DNA of 64,000 nt from the NCBI GenBank assembly GCA_903995115.1, contig LR877154.1:372001-436000 (forward strand), in the 5' to 3' direction. The position numbers and the translations under genes were made by a program. Below, piece by piece: positions 34,524 to 44,830 of the stretch (the first letter of the stretch is position 1; every line of letters starts with the position of its first letter). This DNA comes from Angomonas deanei. Lineage: Eukaryota; Euglenozoa; Kinetoplastea; Trypanosomatida; Trypanosomatidae. The notes beneath the pieces were generated by a model. It had not been told where the DNA came from. It worked only from the letters and a program-made list of their open reading frames with translations, and ran no database searches.

Positions 34524-35887
34524 TTACCGTCCCAAATTGCGTATTTGCAGACGAATGTGTCCAATCATTCGCTCTTCCTCCTCCAGTTGTCTCTCCACAG
34601 TCACCTTTCGTGCCCGGTCCGCGACGCTGCGGGTGCGCGTGCTGTCCAGCCGCTGCAGTGCCCCCTGCAGCTCATCTCTAGCAATACTATGCTCTAGCAG
34701 CTCCGCCTCCAACACCTCGACACTGGCAATGTGCTTGTTGTAGTTCTCATTCTTTTGCTTTTCCGTCAGCTCCGCGTTGTTCCTCGCCTCCCTCGCCATG
34801 TCACTAGGATCGTAGTAGATGGTAGGCTGCGAGGGTTGTCCCCTCGGCTGTGGTGGCGAGCGCTGCACCGGTTCACTGTCTTGCAGGCGGCGGCGCTGAA
34901 GGGGCCCGCGGGAGCCGCTCTGTGAGTTGGTCTCGTCATTCTCGTCGTACTGTTGTTGGAAAATGTTAAAGTGAGATTCATTCGACCGTGCTCCACGTGC
35001 GTGAGAGGGGGTCGCTTTTGCCGTTGGCTCCAAACCATTGCGGAGGGGTCGACGACGGCTCCCTACGTCGTGCTCCTCGACAGACGTATTAGCTGTGGTG
35101 ACGTTCGTGGTCTGAGGTTTCTCCCGTGCTGGTGCCTCTAACGGTGCCGCCACGTAGACAGCGGGTGGGGGCGGCTTCACACGAGACGCGGAGGGCCTTT
35201 CCTGTGAGCGGGCCTGACTCTCCCGCTGTTGGTTGACCTCTGATGACGGATCGTCTGCATGGACGCCAGCTCCTCCTCCAGCGCCTGCACCTGCTCCTCT
35301 AAGATGGCACTGCGATTCTTCTCTTTTTGCAAGTTAAACTCACAGTTTTCCTTTTCTAGACGCACAGCGCGGAGTTGACTTTCCAGCTTGTGCTTTTCGT
35401 TCCGCAGAAGGCTGTTCTCGCCTTGCATCTCGGTGAGGGTGCTTCGCAAGGACTGTACAATCTCTTCATACGACGACTCCACCTGGTGGATCGCCTCCTG
35501 TGAGGTGGGGTCCATGTTGCCGCGAGTGACACTACGACGTGTCGCCGACGAGCGCTCGTTGGTCAGTTGACTTCGGAGGTTCGTCGCCGGCACCACTACC
35601 CGCCCCACGCTCCTTTCCTCCACCTCCCCGTCGTCGGCGTAGTGCAAACTCCTACGGGAATGATCGGAGTGCCCGCTCTGCTTCATGGACGCCCCACGGC
35701 TACGAACTTGTAGGATACCGGCAGACTGGTTTGGGGTCATTTGGGCATACTGGGAGGAACGCTTGCGGGAGGAGAAACCGGTGTGGTTGGGGCTCGTGTC
35801 ATCGTCGACGTCGAGCTCAATCGTGGCGAAGCAGGTGTCATCGTCGTCGTTGTCGAATGGATTTTCGTAGTACTCTTTTCCAGACAT
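34524..35887 (-). CDS. Coiled-coil protein of unknown function, one frame break
   Basis: Start at ATG 35887 (MSGKEYYENPFDNDDDD); a T12 homopolymer on the plus strand puts twelve A directly before this ATG. Two frames join near 35255: the upstream frame ends soon after EEELASMQ, and the sequence continues in the second frame as DPSSEVNQQRESQARSQ. Combined length is about 454 residues. The first 120 residues are Ser/Arg-rich and disordered. A strong coiled coil follows (about 125-210: LRSTLTEMQGENSLLRNEK, LEEQVQALEEELASM), then a Pro/Ser/Arg-rich linker, and a second coiled coil at the C-terminus (ELTEKQKNENYNKHIASVEV; LEEEERMIGHIRLQIRN). No enzyme motif. Probably structural; location unknown. 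Confidence 0.65.
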
Positions 35888-36089
35888 TTTTTTTTTTTTT
35901 GAAGTGCTAAGCAATCTATATATAAGTAAAGTGTAAAAAACAATTTGCTTTCAAAAGAAAAAAAGGAAAGACAATGCATTAAAATAGGGCGGCAAAGCGA
36001 CCACCGGCGACTCCGCATATAAATAAAGAAAAGTAAATCATAAATAGAGTAGTGTACGGAAATCTATCGCAAATCACTACTTACCCTTA

Positions 36090-36887
36090 CTACACCAGGG
36101 CCGGCGGGGGCGGCGGCAGGTTGTAGCGTGAAATAAGCATATCTATCGAGTGTTGTATCAAATCTAATTGCTCCTGCAGCAGTGTCGCCTCCTGCGCCTG
36201 TTTGTGGCTCAGTGCCTCTATCGTCATGCGCTTACTATCGTACCGAGGCATCCCTTGGCCCCCTACCAGCCCAAAGTTAGAGGTGCTATAGTACCGTGCG
36301 TCGCTCATGCGGCCGGGCAGCAGGACAGGCCCAGCCAGCCGAGGATCATCCATCCACACCGGGTCCGTCTGTGTCTCGGTCGTCGTCGTCGTCTGTGTTC
36401 CCCTATCCACCACCATCACCTCTATCGCCTCGTACGGTCCCTCCGCCGGTGCGCTAGGGGTACTGGTCATATGGTGCGGTGGTGCGGGTGCGCTTGTCGG
36501 GGGAGACGGCACAGCGGGGAACTTGACGGTGGTTCCCACGGCTGGCGTGTCGACCGAGTCGAAGGAAGGTCCTGTCGTGACAACTGGTGTCGTGCCAAAG
36601 GGAGTGGTGTTGACGGCCTCCGCGACCTTGGAGACCACATTGGTCCCGAGTAGCGCCTTCATCTTCTCTCGCATCTCCTCCTGTCGTTGGCGGGCCTCGT
36701 CTGTAACGGTGCTCCGTGTGGTGCTGGTGTTGCTGACGGTGGGGGAACCTTCCTCGGGGTTCAGAGATGCCTCTGAAGGCTTCGTCGTCAGTGGCGGGAC
36801 CAGCTTCGTCTGCTGTGTGGTGGACTCCTCCTCATCGGTGTCGGTACTTTCACTGTCCGTCGCCAGCCAGTCATTCAGTGATTTCAT
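36090..36887 (-). CDS. Hypothetical protein, disordered with C-terminal helix
   Basis: 265 residues, start MKSLNDWLATDSESTDTDEEE. The N-terminal LNDWLATDSESTDTDEEE motif followed by acidic and Thr-rich sequence is the only ordered-looking N-terminal feature. The middle is Thr/Pro/Val-rich and disordered. A central segment (PYEAIEVMVVDRGTQTTTTTETQTD) and a C-terminal helix (LSHKQAQEATLLQEQLDLIQHSIDMLISRY) suggest an interaction tail, probably a short coiled coil. The protein ends in a Pro-rich NLPPPPPALV. I recognise no family. The 5' leader carries a 16-base A run (minus strand). Confidence 0.6.
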   Translation of the reverse strand: MKSLNDWLATDSESTDTDEEESTTQQTKLVPPLTTKPSEASLNPEEGSPTVSNTSTTRSTVTDEARQRQEEMREKMKALLGTNVVSKVAEAVNTTPFGTTPVVTTGPSFDSVDTPAVGTTVKFPAVPSPPTSAPAPPHHMTSTPSAPAEGPYEAIEVMVVDRGTQTTTTTETQTDPVWMDDPRLAGPVLLPGRMSDARYYSTSNFGLVGGQGMPRYDSKRMTIEALSHKQAQEATLLQEQLDLIQHSIDMLISRYNLPPPPPALV

Positions 36888-37641
36888 TGGGAAACGGAGG
36901 GTTAACGTATCTTTTTTTTTTTTTTTTAGACAAGAAAGAGAAAAGGGACTTTATTGAGCACGTAGGATCATCCTAAAATCGAAACGTGACAGGAAATCGC
37001 AACCTACCATATATACATATAGATGCGAATAGATTAAAGTATATATATATATAGCCAAAGAAAATTATCTTCAAAGGAGTATCGTACACCACTCTACCGG
37101 TAATGTGGTGGTGTTTTATAAAAATATATTACCAATCGGTTTTTTTTTATTATTATTTTTATTGTTATTATAAGTGAATAAAGGGGTACCCTTGTACAGA
37201 GCAAAGACACTCGTGGATACGATTAGGTGCATTTCGCGTAAAGTTGGTTGCACTTGTTTTTTTTTTTCCCCTTCATCGGCGCTACCGAGAAAAGAAAAAA
37301 AGAAAAAATCAACAAAAAAATTTACAATATTTGTGCAAACAAAATATTTTTACAACCGACTTTATACGTTTTTTTTTTTTTTTTTCAGTTGGTGTTTCTT
37401 TTCCTTTTTCTAATTTTCTTAACTTTTTTTTTCTTTCCCCATTTTTATAAATGTAGTGCGCTATACGTTAAATCCCTGGTGAATCACTGCGAGTAGTTGC
37501 GTGATAAACCCAGACAGAGATATTCGGCGACAACTAAAATAGTAATCAAAAAAAAAAAAAGGAATAGCAGTACAGCTTTCATATTCATTCCGTTTCGGGA
37601 AAAAAAAAGTCAGTATAGGGGTTGTTTTCGAGACACACACC
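36888..37641. other. Long intergenic spacer with AT and T tracts
   Basis: 754 bp, the longest simple spacer in the left two thirds. It contains a TA tract (37039-37053), T runs near 37141, 37257, 37370 and 37425, and an ATT-repeat patch near 37148-37170. Plus-strand ORFs here are poly-Phe artefacts of the T runs. I see no tRNA-like cloverleaf or other RNA. Confidence 0.55.
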
Positions 37642-40309
37642 CTACACGGTAGAGACGCTAGTCGAGAAGATCAGTCGACCAGAGTGGTGTTTTGTTCGTA
37701 GCAAACGTTGCTGTAGTGTGCTGCCGCTGTTGATGACCGTGGGCAACGACACGTTCGGGGTCTGGCAGCGGGCAGCCGTCACCAGGTTGAGCGACGGGCA
37801 GGTGAGCAGCACGCTGAACTCAAGGACCTCCACGCAGTCGTCCATGTTTACCTCCCGCAGCCTCTCCGACCAGGCGAGCGCCGAGAGGTCGTGCAAGGCG
37901 CGGCACGCCGACAGATCCATGCGGACGAGGGACGGGTAGAGCAGGTAGGTGAGGGAAAGATCATCGAAGTGGTCGAAGAGGTCCGGATGGCAGAGCCGCG
38001 TGATGGAGGTCCCACGGAGGTTGAGGTAGCGGAGGTTGGGCAGCAGCGACAGGACGCTGATCTCACCGAGCGAGCGGCAGGCGGAGAAGTCGACCCACTG
38101 CAGCTTCGACACGATGGGGGACAGCAGCGGGTCCTGGGGGTGGGTGAAGTAGTACCTGGCGCGGTGGAGCAGCTCCTGGTAGGGTGGTAGTTTGGCAGAG
38201 GTCTCGCGGCAAAGGAGGGTGTGGAGGGTGGGGTGGGCCAGCAGCGGCAGCACGCGTGTGAGCCGGGGGCAGTAGGAAAGGTTCACCAACTCCAGCGCGG
38301 GGCAGTCGGCGAGGCCGTCCACCAGCCTCAGGCCCAGACAGCTGCTGAGGTGCACCACACGCAGTCGCTGCAGCGACCCCACCGCCGTGATTTCTTGCAG
38401 GTTGTCGCACAAGCTGAGGTCCAGCGTCTCGAGCGCCCCGCATGCCGTGATGGCCGTAAAGCCCGCATCGTGCACCTTCGTCTGTCGCATCTCCAAGGCC
38501 CGTAGGTGTGCCAGGGAGCCGATCGGACCGCAGTCGATGGGCCCTCGCACCTGGTTCAGCAGCAGCTCCTCCAGCAAAGGGATACTCCGCAGAAACGACA
38601 GCGAGGGGAGCTTCGTCTCCGACAGGTTCAGTCGCTTCAAAAGGGTAAACGACTCCAAGAAGGAAAGATCCCGCCCATTTCGCACGTCAATTAGTGTGAG
38701 GCGTTCCACCTGCCCTGGCGGGGGGTGGTCTGGTGTGAAATGGAGCTCCGTGTCCATCACGTACAGCTCCCTCACGTTCGACCGGTGCGACACCACTTTA
38801 TCGAATACCCCACTGACGTCCTCCAAGAGGAGACTGTCGAGGGTCGTGTAGGCCTTTTTTGCCAGCATCAGCAGCGAAGCGTTTTCGATAGACGTCAGTT
38901 TGAGGCGACGAAGCGTATCCACGGCTGGTATATCCACGGGAATCACGTCCCCTCCTCCCTCCCTCGATGGCAACACCTCCAGATCCTTCAATTGTGTACA
39001 AGAAGGAAGTAATTGCATCAAATCAGAACTTTCGAGTACACCTTTTAGAGCCCGCAAAGACGCGCACGCCTTCATTCTTTCCGCCTGAGATGGATGGTTC
39101 AGCCACTTGGTAATGGGGGTTCCTTTCAGTGCAATGGTTTCTAGACTCCTACACTCCAGCAACGGTCTTCCGTCCTTGAGCGCCGTACAGTAGGAGAGCA
39201 CGACAATTTTGAGCTTGGTGAGTGTTTCCAGCCCATGGAGAGAAATCAAGTTGGAGGCGTCCGTGATGTCCACCTCCACCAGTGCATCACACTCACACGG
39301 CTCGGTGAACAAGTGACTGCAACGCGTGGAGATCGCTGACGAAGATCTTTTTCAGGTTGTGGTTTTTCCTTAAAAAGTCAAGGGTCACCACCGCCATGCG
39401 CGAAAGACAGATTTCCTCCAGGGCGTGCAAACACTCCAGCTCGGCATCCCCTGCAGCGAACGGACAGTTAAACAGATTGAGAAAGCGTAAACTCGACGAC
39501 AACAGACCGACCTCCACTTTGGCGTACGCCTGAAACATCTTTTGCGTGCCCTGCGTCGCCTTCCGCCACCACACCAGCTCCTCCTCCTTGAGTGCCCGGA
39601 AGGCGGGTTGGCGAAGGTGTCGCACACTGGGCTGGAAGTACACTTGGGACAGTACAGGGCGGAGTTGACGCGCGAGCTCGTCATTGAGACGCCACCCCGA
39701 TACAGACGTCAGCAGATGACAGTCCAGTGACAGCGGCAGCGCGTCCCTCGTGTTGGTGAGCCACCAGGAAGAATAATAGAACTGAATCGGGAAGGCCTGA
39801 TCCAGTGCGTCGCTGCCTTGAAACGTCACCCGGCGGACAAGGCCGGTGGGAGGGTGGGGGCCCAGTGGATCTTGCTCGCTCAGAATGCTATCCATATTGC
39901 TATACTCGGCATCCTCCGAATCGTAGGAGTAGCCACGCTTGTCGTCGAAGAAGTTCTCCTGGCAAGAGTTCTTGAACATTTCGTTTTTCAGATCCGATGG
40001 GAGAGATCCCTCCTTGGCGTAAGGGGCATACCGACTCCTCTGGGTCAGGTCAGAAAAGGGAGCATCGTTCGCCTCTAGAGGGCGCCTCCGACACAACACC
40101 GAGTGGGGGTCCTCGTTTTGTGTAATGGCGACATAAGTATCCCCCTCCACATGAGCTGAATAGCTATACTTATCGGTGGTGACTTCGACGTGGAGGCACC
40201 CCACCGACATGCCCGTCTGCATCTCCGTGGTTAGCCTATGGTTAGGGGACGCAGCGGCCAGTGCAATGGGCGGGACACTCGCGTAGGCAACGTAAGGAAA
40301 AAGATCCAT
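37642..40309 (-). CDS. Leucine-rich repeat protein, one frame break
   Basis: Two frames join near 39305: from ATG 40309 (MDLFPYVAYASVPPIALA; the longer open frame begins in the untranslated leader) to about 39300, then on to 37642. Total is about 889 residues. From about residue 280 on there are many tandem LRRs of the type LxxLxxLxLSxCxxLxDxxxL (for example LEVVNLSYCPRLTRV-like, LETLDLSLCDNLQEITAVG, LRYLNLRGTSITRL, RLNLSETKLPSLSFL). The N-terminal 250 residues are not LRR and include a Tyr/Asp/Ser-rich acidic patch. LRR arrays of this length act as protein-binding scaffolds; in flagellates they are common in axoneme or kinetoplastid-specific proteins. No kinase, TIR or membrane part is seen. 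Confidence 0.8.
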
Positions 40310-40701
40310 TTCTAGCAACAATAATAATAATATAAATAGTGATATGTCTGTGACAGTAATAGTACAACGAAAAATGAAGAAAAAAAAAACAAGCAATTAT
40401 CTTTTTTTTATTATTATTATTATCTGATTCCCTGTGGTGATGCGACGCTTCAGTAAAAGGACTAATTTTTCTTTTTTAGGAACGATGTAAGGCAGTAGCA
40501 GTCGTAAAAAGCCGAAGCAACGACTACCCACGCTAATAGAGAACTTTCTTCTGGAGAAAGTAAGGAGAGCTATAAAATAAAAAAAGCTTACAACTTCTAA
40601 ACAGAAAAGAAGGAGGGGAGAGTGTAAATATTTTTGTCGTCGTTACAAACTTTTTTTTTCCTTCTGTTTTTTTTTTGTATTGCACAAGTCTTTCTTTCTT
40701 T
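40310..40701. other. Intergenic spacer with ATT repeats
   Basis: 392 bp holding the LRR gene's 5' leader (AAT/ATT triplet runs near 40320 and 40410), A and T homopolymers and the 3' UTR of the actin-like gene. No gene seen. Confidence 0.55.
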
Positions 40702-42130
40702 TTAAAACACACTTCGCCAGAGCCCCACGGCCCCGCGACTCTCCACCACATCCTTCTCTCCCATTCGCCAGTGACGGCAGCAGACGGTGGAGTAGGCCGA
40801 GGCCTCGCCGTCCTGGTCGCTGGTCTCCTGCCGCGAGGAGCGACAGAGATCGTACGACTCCGTGGACCGACAACTCACCTCGGTGGCAATATGCAGTCCC
40901 ACGAGGGGCACCAAATGCGGCTGGGTGGGCAGCAGTGGGACCACACGGTGCAGCCACTGCTCCTCCTCCTCGGAACTGGTACTACTACCACTATCACTGT
41001 CGGAGGAGGTTTCACTCTCGGAGCTGTCCTCGTCGTCACTGTCACGAGGGCGCTTCCCTGGTGGTCGCCGCGCCTTCTTCCGCTCCCTCTCGCAGCGGGC
41101 GTACACCTCCTCATTGCAGTAGTGATCACAGACATACTGGAAGAGGTGCTGCAGTCCATCGGCGTGACGGAAAGCATCCCCCACCAGCACTGTCGCCACC
41201 GTCCCTTCCTCCTGCCGGCAGCGAATGAGAAAACTGTCGCTGGACTTCACGCCAGACTGCCACAGACTAGCGGGGTTGGTGGAATAGAAGGGCGGTCGGC
41301 CCACCACGCGCACGAGTGTCCTGGCGAAAAGGCCACAATCCCTCTTTTCCTCCGTGGAGAGCGCCTTCACCCACTCCAGCTCCTCCGCCCTCCGCCGTCC
41401 TTTTCCCTTCCCCGTGCCACCGTGTGCCGGCCGCATTTGCAGCAGCATATACTGGTAAGCACGGAGTCCGAAGAGCTTTAGCAAGTTGGGTCTGAACACG
41501 GGGTCGGTCAGATCTAGTGTGGCGGTGGTACCGTGCTCATGGGGCACCCCCTGTCGGATACTCTCCAGCGACCCCAGCCGGCTGACGGCGTGACGCACCG
41601 TGCTGCCCCCTTTGATATGAGAGACGGTACAGGACGCCCAGTCGGCCTCCAGCACCACACACTCCTCCGATGCACCGCTGGCAATCGCGGCCGCCACCAC
41701 CCCTGTCACCAGCAGCACCACTCCATGGACCTGAATGGGGGGCTGAAACAGCCACTGGAGTAATGTACTGCAGTAGTCCTTTGCACCGCCCTCCCCGCGG
41801 GTGACGCTGGGGAAGGCACGGGAGAGGGGGACCACGATGGAAATGTCACGGTGCTGGAGCAACTCTGTTAGGCGTGCCACAATGGGCTCCATACTACTGT
41901 TTCCTCTGCTCTTACCACTAGCGCACTGTTCCAGCGACTCCAGTAGACTAGGGAGAGTGAGGGACACACTCTAGGTCCGCTAGGAGGGAGAGGGACCCGA
42001 GATCGCTGACTCGTAGGTGTGTCTCGGTGATCTGTAGCAGACGAACTGGACGGAGGACCGTCTCCTGTACTGCCTTCCGCCCGCTCCCGCTGGTGGCTGC
42101 CGCTGTAGAGACAGACGGCTTCGTGCTCAT
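40702..42130 (-). CDS. Divergent actin-like (actin-related) protein, one frame break
   Basis: Two frames join near 41970: ATG 42130 (MSTKPSVSTAAATSGSGRK) into the frame ending at 40702, about 475 residues. The middle aligns by eye with actin's second half. A QWLFQPPIQVHGVVLLVTGVV stretch fits the MFETF..PA.YVAIQAVLS block, followed by SGASEECVVLEADWASCTV for the phosphate-2 loop SGRTTGIVLDSGDGVT, and STVRHAVSRLG for LPHAILRLD. Further on, EWVKALSTEEKRDCGLFA fits the IKEKLCYVA region and EGTVATVLVGDAFRHADGLQHLFQ fits [20 protein letters not shown]. The phosphate-2 motif has lost DSG (ADW), so nucleotide binding may be weak. A highly charged Ser/Asp/Glu loop (DSDDEDSSESETSSDSDSG) interrupts the C-terminal part. 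The N-terminal phosphate-1 loop is not recognisable. This could be a nuclear Arp; subfamily is not assignable. Confidence 0.55.
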
Positions 42131-42580
42131 CTGATGATCTCCACGTCTATAAGATAAAAAAAACTATACCGCTAGCAATGTAGAAAGGGAACAGGAAAAG
42201 AAAAGTGCGGAGACAAATGGCATACGTCTACATAATGCTCATCCAGCATCTTTATAAACAAAACAAACAAACGAATAACATTTAAAGGGATACATAGGAA
42301 ACAAAGATTCCTAATGAGGCACGCATTCTAGGAAACGAATGTGTGTGTCCTTCGCAATAATAATAATAATAAAAGGGCAAAATAATAATAATAAAAAAAA
42401 GTCGGTGGGGGTACGTAAAAGTAAAAAAAAAAAAAAGGAAAGAACTCACTCACTCCATAAAACATGTAATATACTGCACGTAACTTTGAAATGAAGAATA
42501 CATATATTAATGTACGAATATTTTATTTTTATTTTTTTCACTGTTCGGCCATCATTATTCAATCAACAGGAATTGTTTGA
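42131..42580. other. Intergenic spacer with AAT triplet repeats
   Basis: 450 bp, AT-rich, with AAT runs near 42357-42371 and 42383-42394 and an A14 run near 42423. It holds the oxidoreductase 5' neighbour's 3' UTR and the actin-like gene's leader. No gene seen. Confidence 0.55.
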
Positions 42581-43627
42581 TTATTCCACTTTGATGATAA
42601 TTTTGCCAATGTGTTTCTGCGACTGCAGCTGGCGGAGCGCCTCCTTCAGTTGAGGGAAAGTGAACGTTTCAGGGCTCAGCACTGGGTGGATCTGGTTGGC
42701 GGCGCAGAGGTCGAGCAGCTCCTCAAAGTCCTTTCGTGGGCCGACGAGGAGACCACGCAGGTGCACCTGCTTCATGAGCAACGTGGCATAGTCCATTCCC
42801 TCCGGCGGGAACTGCATCGTCAGCACGCCAATCGCCACGATCGTACCGTGACGGCGGGCACAGGCGATGGACTCGTTCAGGGAGCTAGGCCCCGCCACGT
42901 CCACCACCAGGTCCACGCCGCGCTCCTCCGTCGTCATCTTGCGTACCGTCTCTCCCCACTTGGGGTTCTCTCGGTAGCTGACGCAGTCCTCCTGCTTCAC
43001 GACGCCCATCGACACCAGCTTCGACAACTTCTTGACATCACTGGAGGTCGCGATCACGCGGCAACCCGCGGCGTGGGCGAACTGGGCGGCGAGCACGCTC
43101 ACGCCACCGGTACCCTGCACCAGCACGGTCATGCCAGGGCGAAGACCGTTGATGCCAGCCTTGAGGGCTCCCCACGCGGTCACACCGGCGCAGGGGAGGG
43201 AGGCGGCCTCTTCGTAGGTCATGTACTGCGGGAGGACCAAGCAGTCCTCCGCGTAGACCAACGCGTACTGTGCCGCCACACCCTGGGAAGTACCGCCGAG
43301 GCAGGTCTGAAGCCCTGGGCCTTCCGCCTGATCCCCCGCAAGGTTGAGGGTGGACATGCTCACGGTCACACGGTCTCCCTTCTTCACACGGGTCACTCCG
43401 CTGCCAACGGCGTAGATATCACCGGCGCCGTCGGAAAGGGGGATGATATTGTTAATACTGCACACACCCATATTCTTTTCCGCGATCACGTAGTCACGGT
43501 AGTTGACGGAGAGGGCCTTGATGCGGATAACGACCTGTCCTTCACCAGGGGTAGGGATCGGTCTCTCTTGGAGGGCGAGGCTGTCGATGCCACTGCCCTC
43601 GTGCGGTAGTTCCCATTGCTTTTGCAT
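42581..43627 (-). CDS. Zinc-independent medium-chain dehydrogenase/reductase (quinone-oxidoreductase type)
   Basis: 348 residues, start MQKQWELPHEGSGIDSLAL. An N-terminal GroES-like domain (EGQVVIRIKALSVNYRDYVI) is followed by a Rossmann domain with GTGGVSVLAAQFAHAAG around residues 166-182 and VDLVVDVAGP. The Cys/His ligands of zinc alcohol dehydrogenases are absent at the usual place (NYRDY rather than C.TD), so it belongs to the zinc-free quinone reductase/enoyl reductase side of the MDR superfamily and should use NAD(P)H. The substrate is unknown. There is no targeting signal, so it is probably cytosolic. Length matches the family, and the frame is intact. The ATG lies 10 bases after a plausible acceptor region of moderate quality. 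Confidence 0.9.
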   Translation of the reverse strand: MQKQWELPHEGSGIDSLALQERPIPTPGEGQVVIRIKALSVNYRDYVIAEKNMGVCSINNIIPLSDGAGDIYAVGSGVTRVKKGDRVTVSMSTLNLAGDQAEGPGLQTCLGGTSQGVAAQYALVYAEDCLVLPQYMTYEEAASLPCAGVTAWGALKAGINGLRPGMTVLVQGTGGVSVLAAQFAHAAGCRVIATSSDVKKLSKLVSMGVVKQEDCVSYRENPKWGETVRKMTTEERGVDLVVDVAGPSSLNESIACARRHGTIVAIGVLTMQFPPEGMDYATLLMKQVHLRGLLVGPRKDFEELLDLCAANQIHPVLSPETFTFPQLKEALRQLQSQKHIGKIIIKVE

Positions 43628-43899
43628 GTTGATGGAAGAGGAATAACGTACGGTAAACTAATAAACCTAGGGTAAAGAAGAGAATGAGAGGGGCGGGGGA
43701 AAGTTGGGTGTATCGGAGAAAGAGAGGGAGGCAAATAAAAACGTGAGCATAAACAAATCCTTTATATTGCTATTTTTAATGATTGTCTGAATCGTTCTTT
43801 TTTGCATTTTGGTAGATTATATCTATCGTCAACTATTTACAGAACACTATGGTTGTTTCATTGTATATTCATCATACGTCTGTTCATTTTTTTTTTTTT

Positions 43900-44643
43900 T
43901 TACATCACCACGCAATCGCCCTTCTTGTGCACACTCGACACCACCTGCGTGCGGTCGGCCTTCGCTCTTTCCTGAGGCGCGCTCACCACATTTGCCGTCG
44001 CCTGATCGGCCAGGTCGAGGTCGTACTGTTTGATCGTCACGCCACACAAGTCGGCGGCAATTTGAGTAAAGAGCGCATTCACCTTCTGCCCCGAGCGGGC
44101 CGACACCAAGGCGCCACCGCAGTTCTCACCGAACTCCGCTAACAACCCCGCCTGCAGCGTGTCAATCTGCGAGTGCGGTAGGTCCACCTTATTACCAACC
44201 AAGTACATTCTGGGAAAGCTCCGCTTGGTCTGCTGGGACGGTGGCAATTTCGCGTTGGCGTTGCTCCCCGCGTTGTAGGCACTATGAACGGCATCCCGCC
44301 AGTACCGCAAGTCCTGTAGGGAGTCCCGGTTGGTGACGTCAAACACTAAACACACCGCATCGCTGCCGTAGACGTAGTTGTCCAGCATGCTACCACCAAT
44401 CTGTTGACCACCGACATCCCAAATGTGCAGCTGCACCTCCGGGCCTGGTTTGCCGTCCACACTGGTCGGTAGTTTTACCTTCTTGGAGTAGAAGTCTAAC
44501 CCGATGGTCTGTTTGTAGTTTTGGTTGAAACCGCTTTTGCAAAAGTATTGGATGAGAGACGACTTACCGACGGCACCGTTACCAAGGACCGCAATCTTGA
44601 ACTGCACTATTTCGTCGTCATTATCGGAGCTACCACTGTCCAT
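43900..44643 (-). CDS. RAB28: Small GTPase Rab28
   Basis: 247 residues. All Ras-superfamily boxes are present: P-loop GNGAVGKSS, effector region QTIGLDFYSKKV, WDVGGQ, NKVD and SARSG. The GGQ in place of the usual AGQ, followed by IGGSMLDNYVYGSDAVCLVFDVTN, is the hallmark of Rab28 (human [21 protein letters not shown]). The C-terminus CVVM is a CaaX box and so a prenylation site, in place of the dual cysteines of most Rabs, as in other Rab28 proteins. Rab28 is a BBSome/IFT-linked GTPase of flagella and is also reported in endosomal sorting in trypanosomes. A polar insert (AGSNANAKLPPSQQTK) lies before the NKVD box. The frame is intact. Confidence 0.92.
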   Translation of the reverse strand: MDSGSSDNDDEIVQFKIAVLGNGAVGKSSLIQYFCKSGFNQNYKQTIGLDFYSKKVKLPTSVDGKPGPEVQLHIWDVGGQQIGGSMLDNYVYGSDAVCLVFDVTNRDSLQDLRYWRDAVHSAYNAGSNANAKLPPSQQTKRSFPRMYLVGNKVDLPHSQIDTLQAGLLAEFGENCGGALVSARSGQKVNALFTQIAADLCGVTIKQYDLDLADQATANVVSAPQERAKADRTQVVSSVHKKGDCVVM

Positions 44644-44830
44644 TACGAATGAATATTAGTGGTGGTTGTTGTTGCTACTGTTGTCAACTAAGCGTCAAAA
44701 GGAGAAAGGGGGAGAAGCGGATTGCAGGAGTGATTTTTATTTTCCTCCCATTTTAATGAAGGAAAAGATACTTTTTTGATTCTATCAAAAACATTGTATG
44801 GAGCAAAGCACAGTAGAAACAAGAAATATA

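Noticed and set aside
37174-37496. Overlapping plus-strand ORFs full of Phe and Lys
   Set aside because: They are translations of T and A homopolymers in a spacer, with no domain and no plausible plus-strand acceptor of their own.
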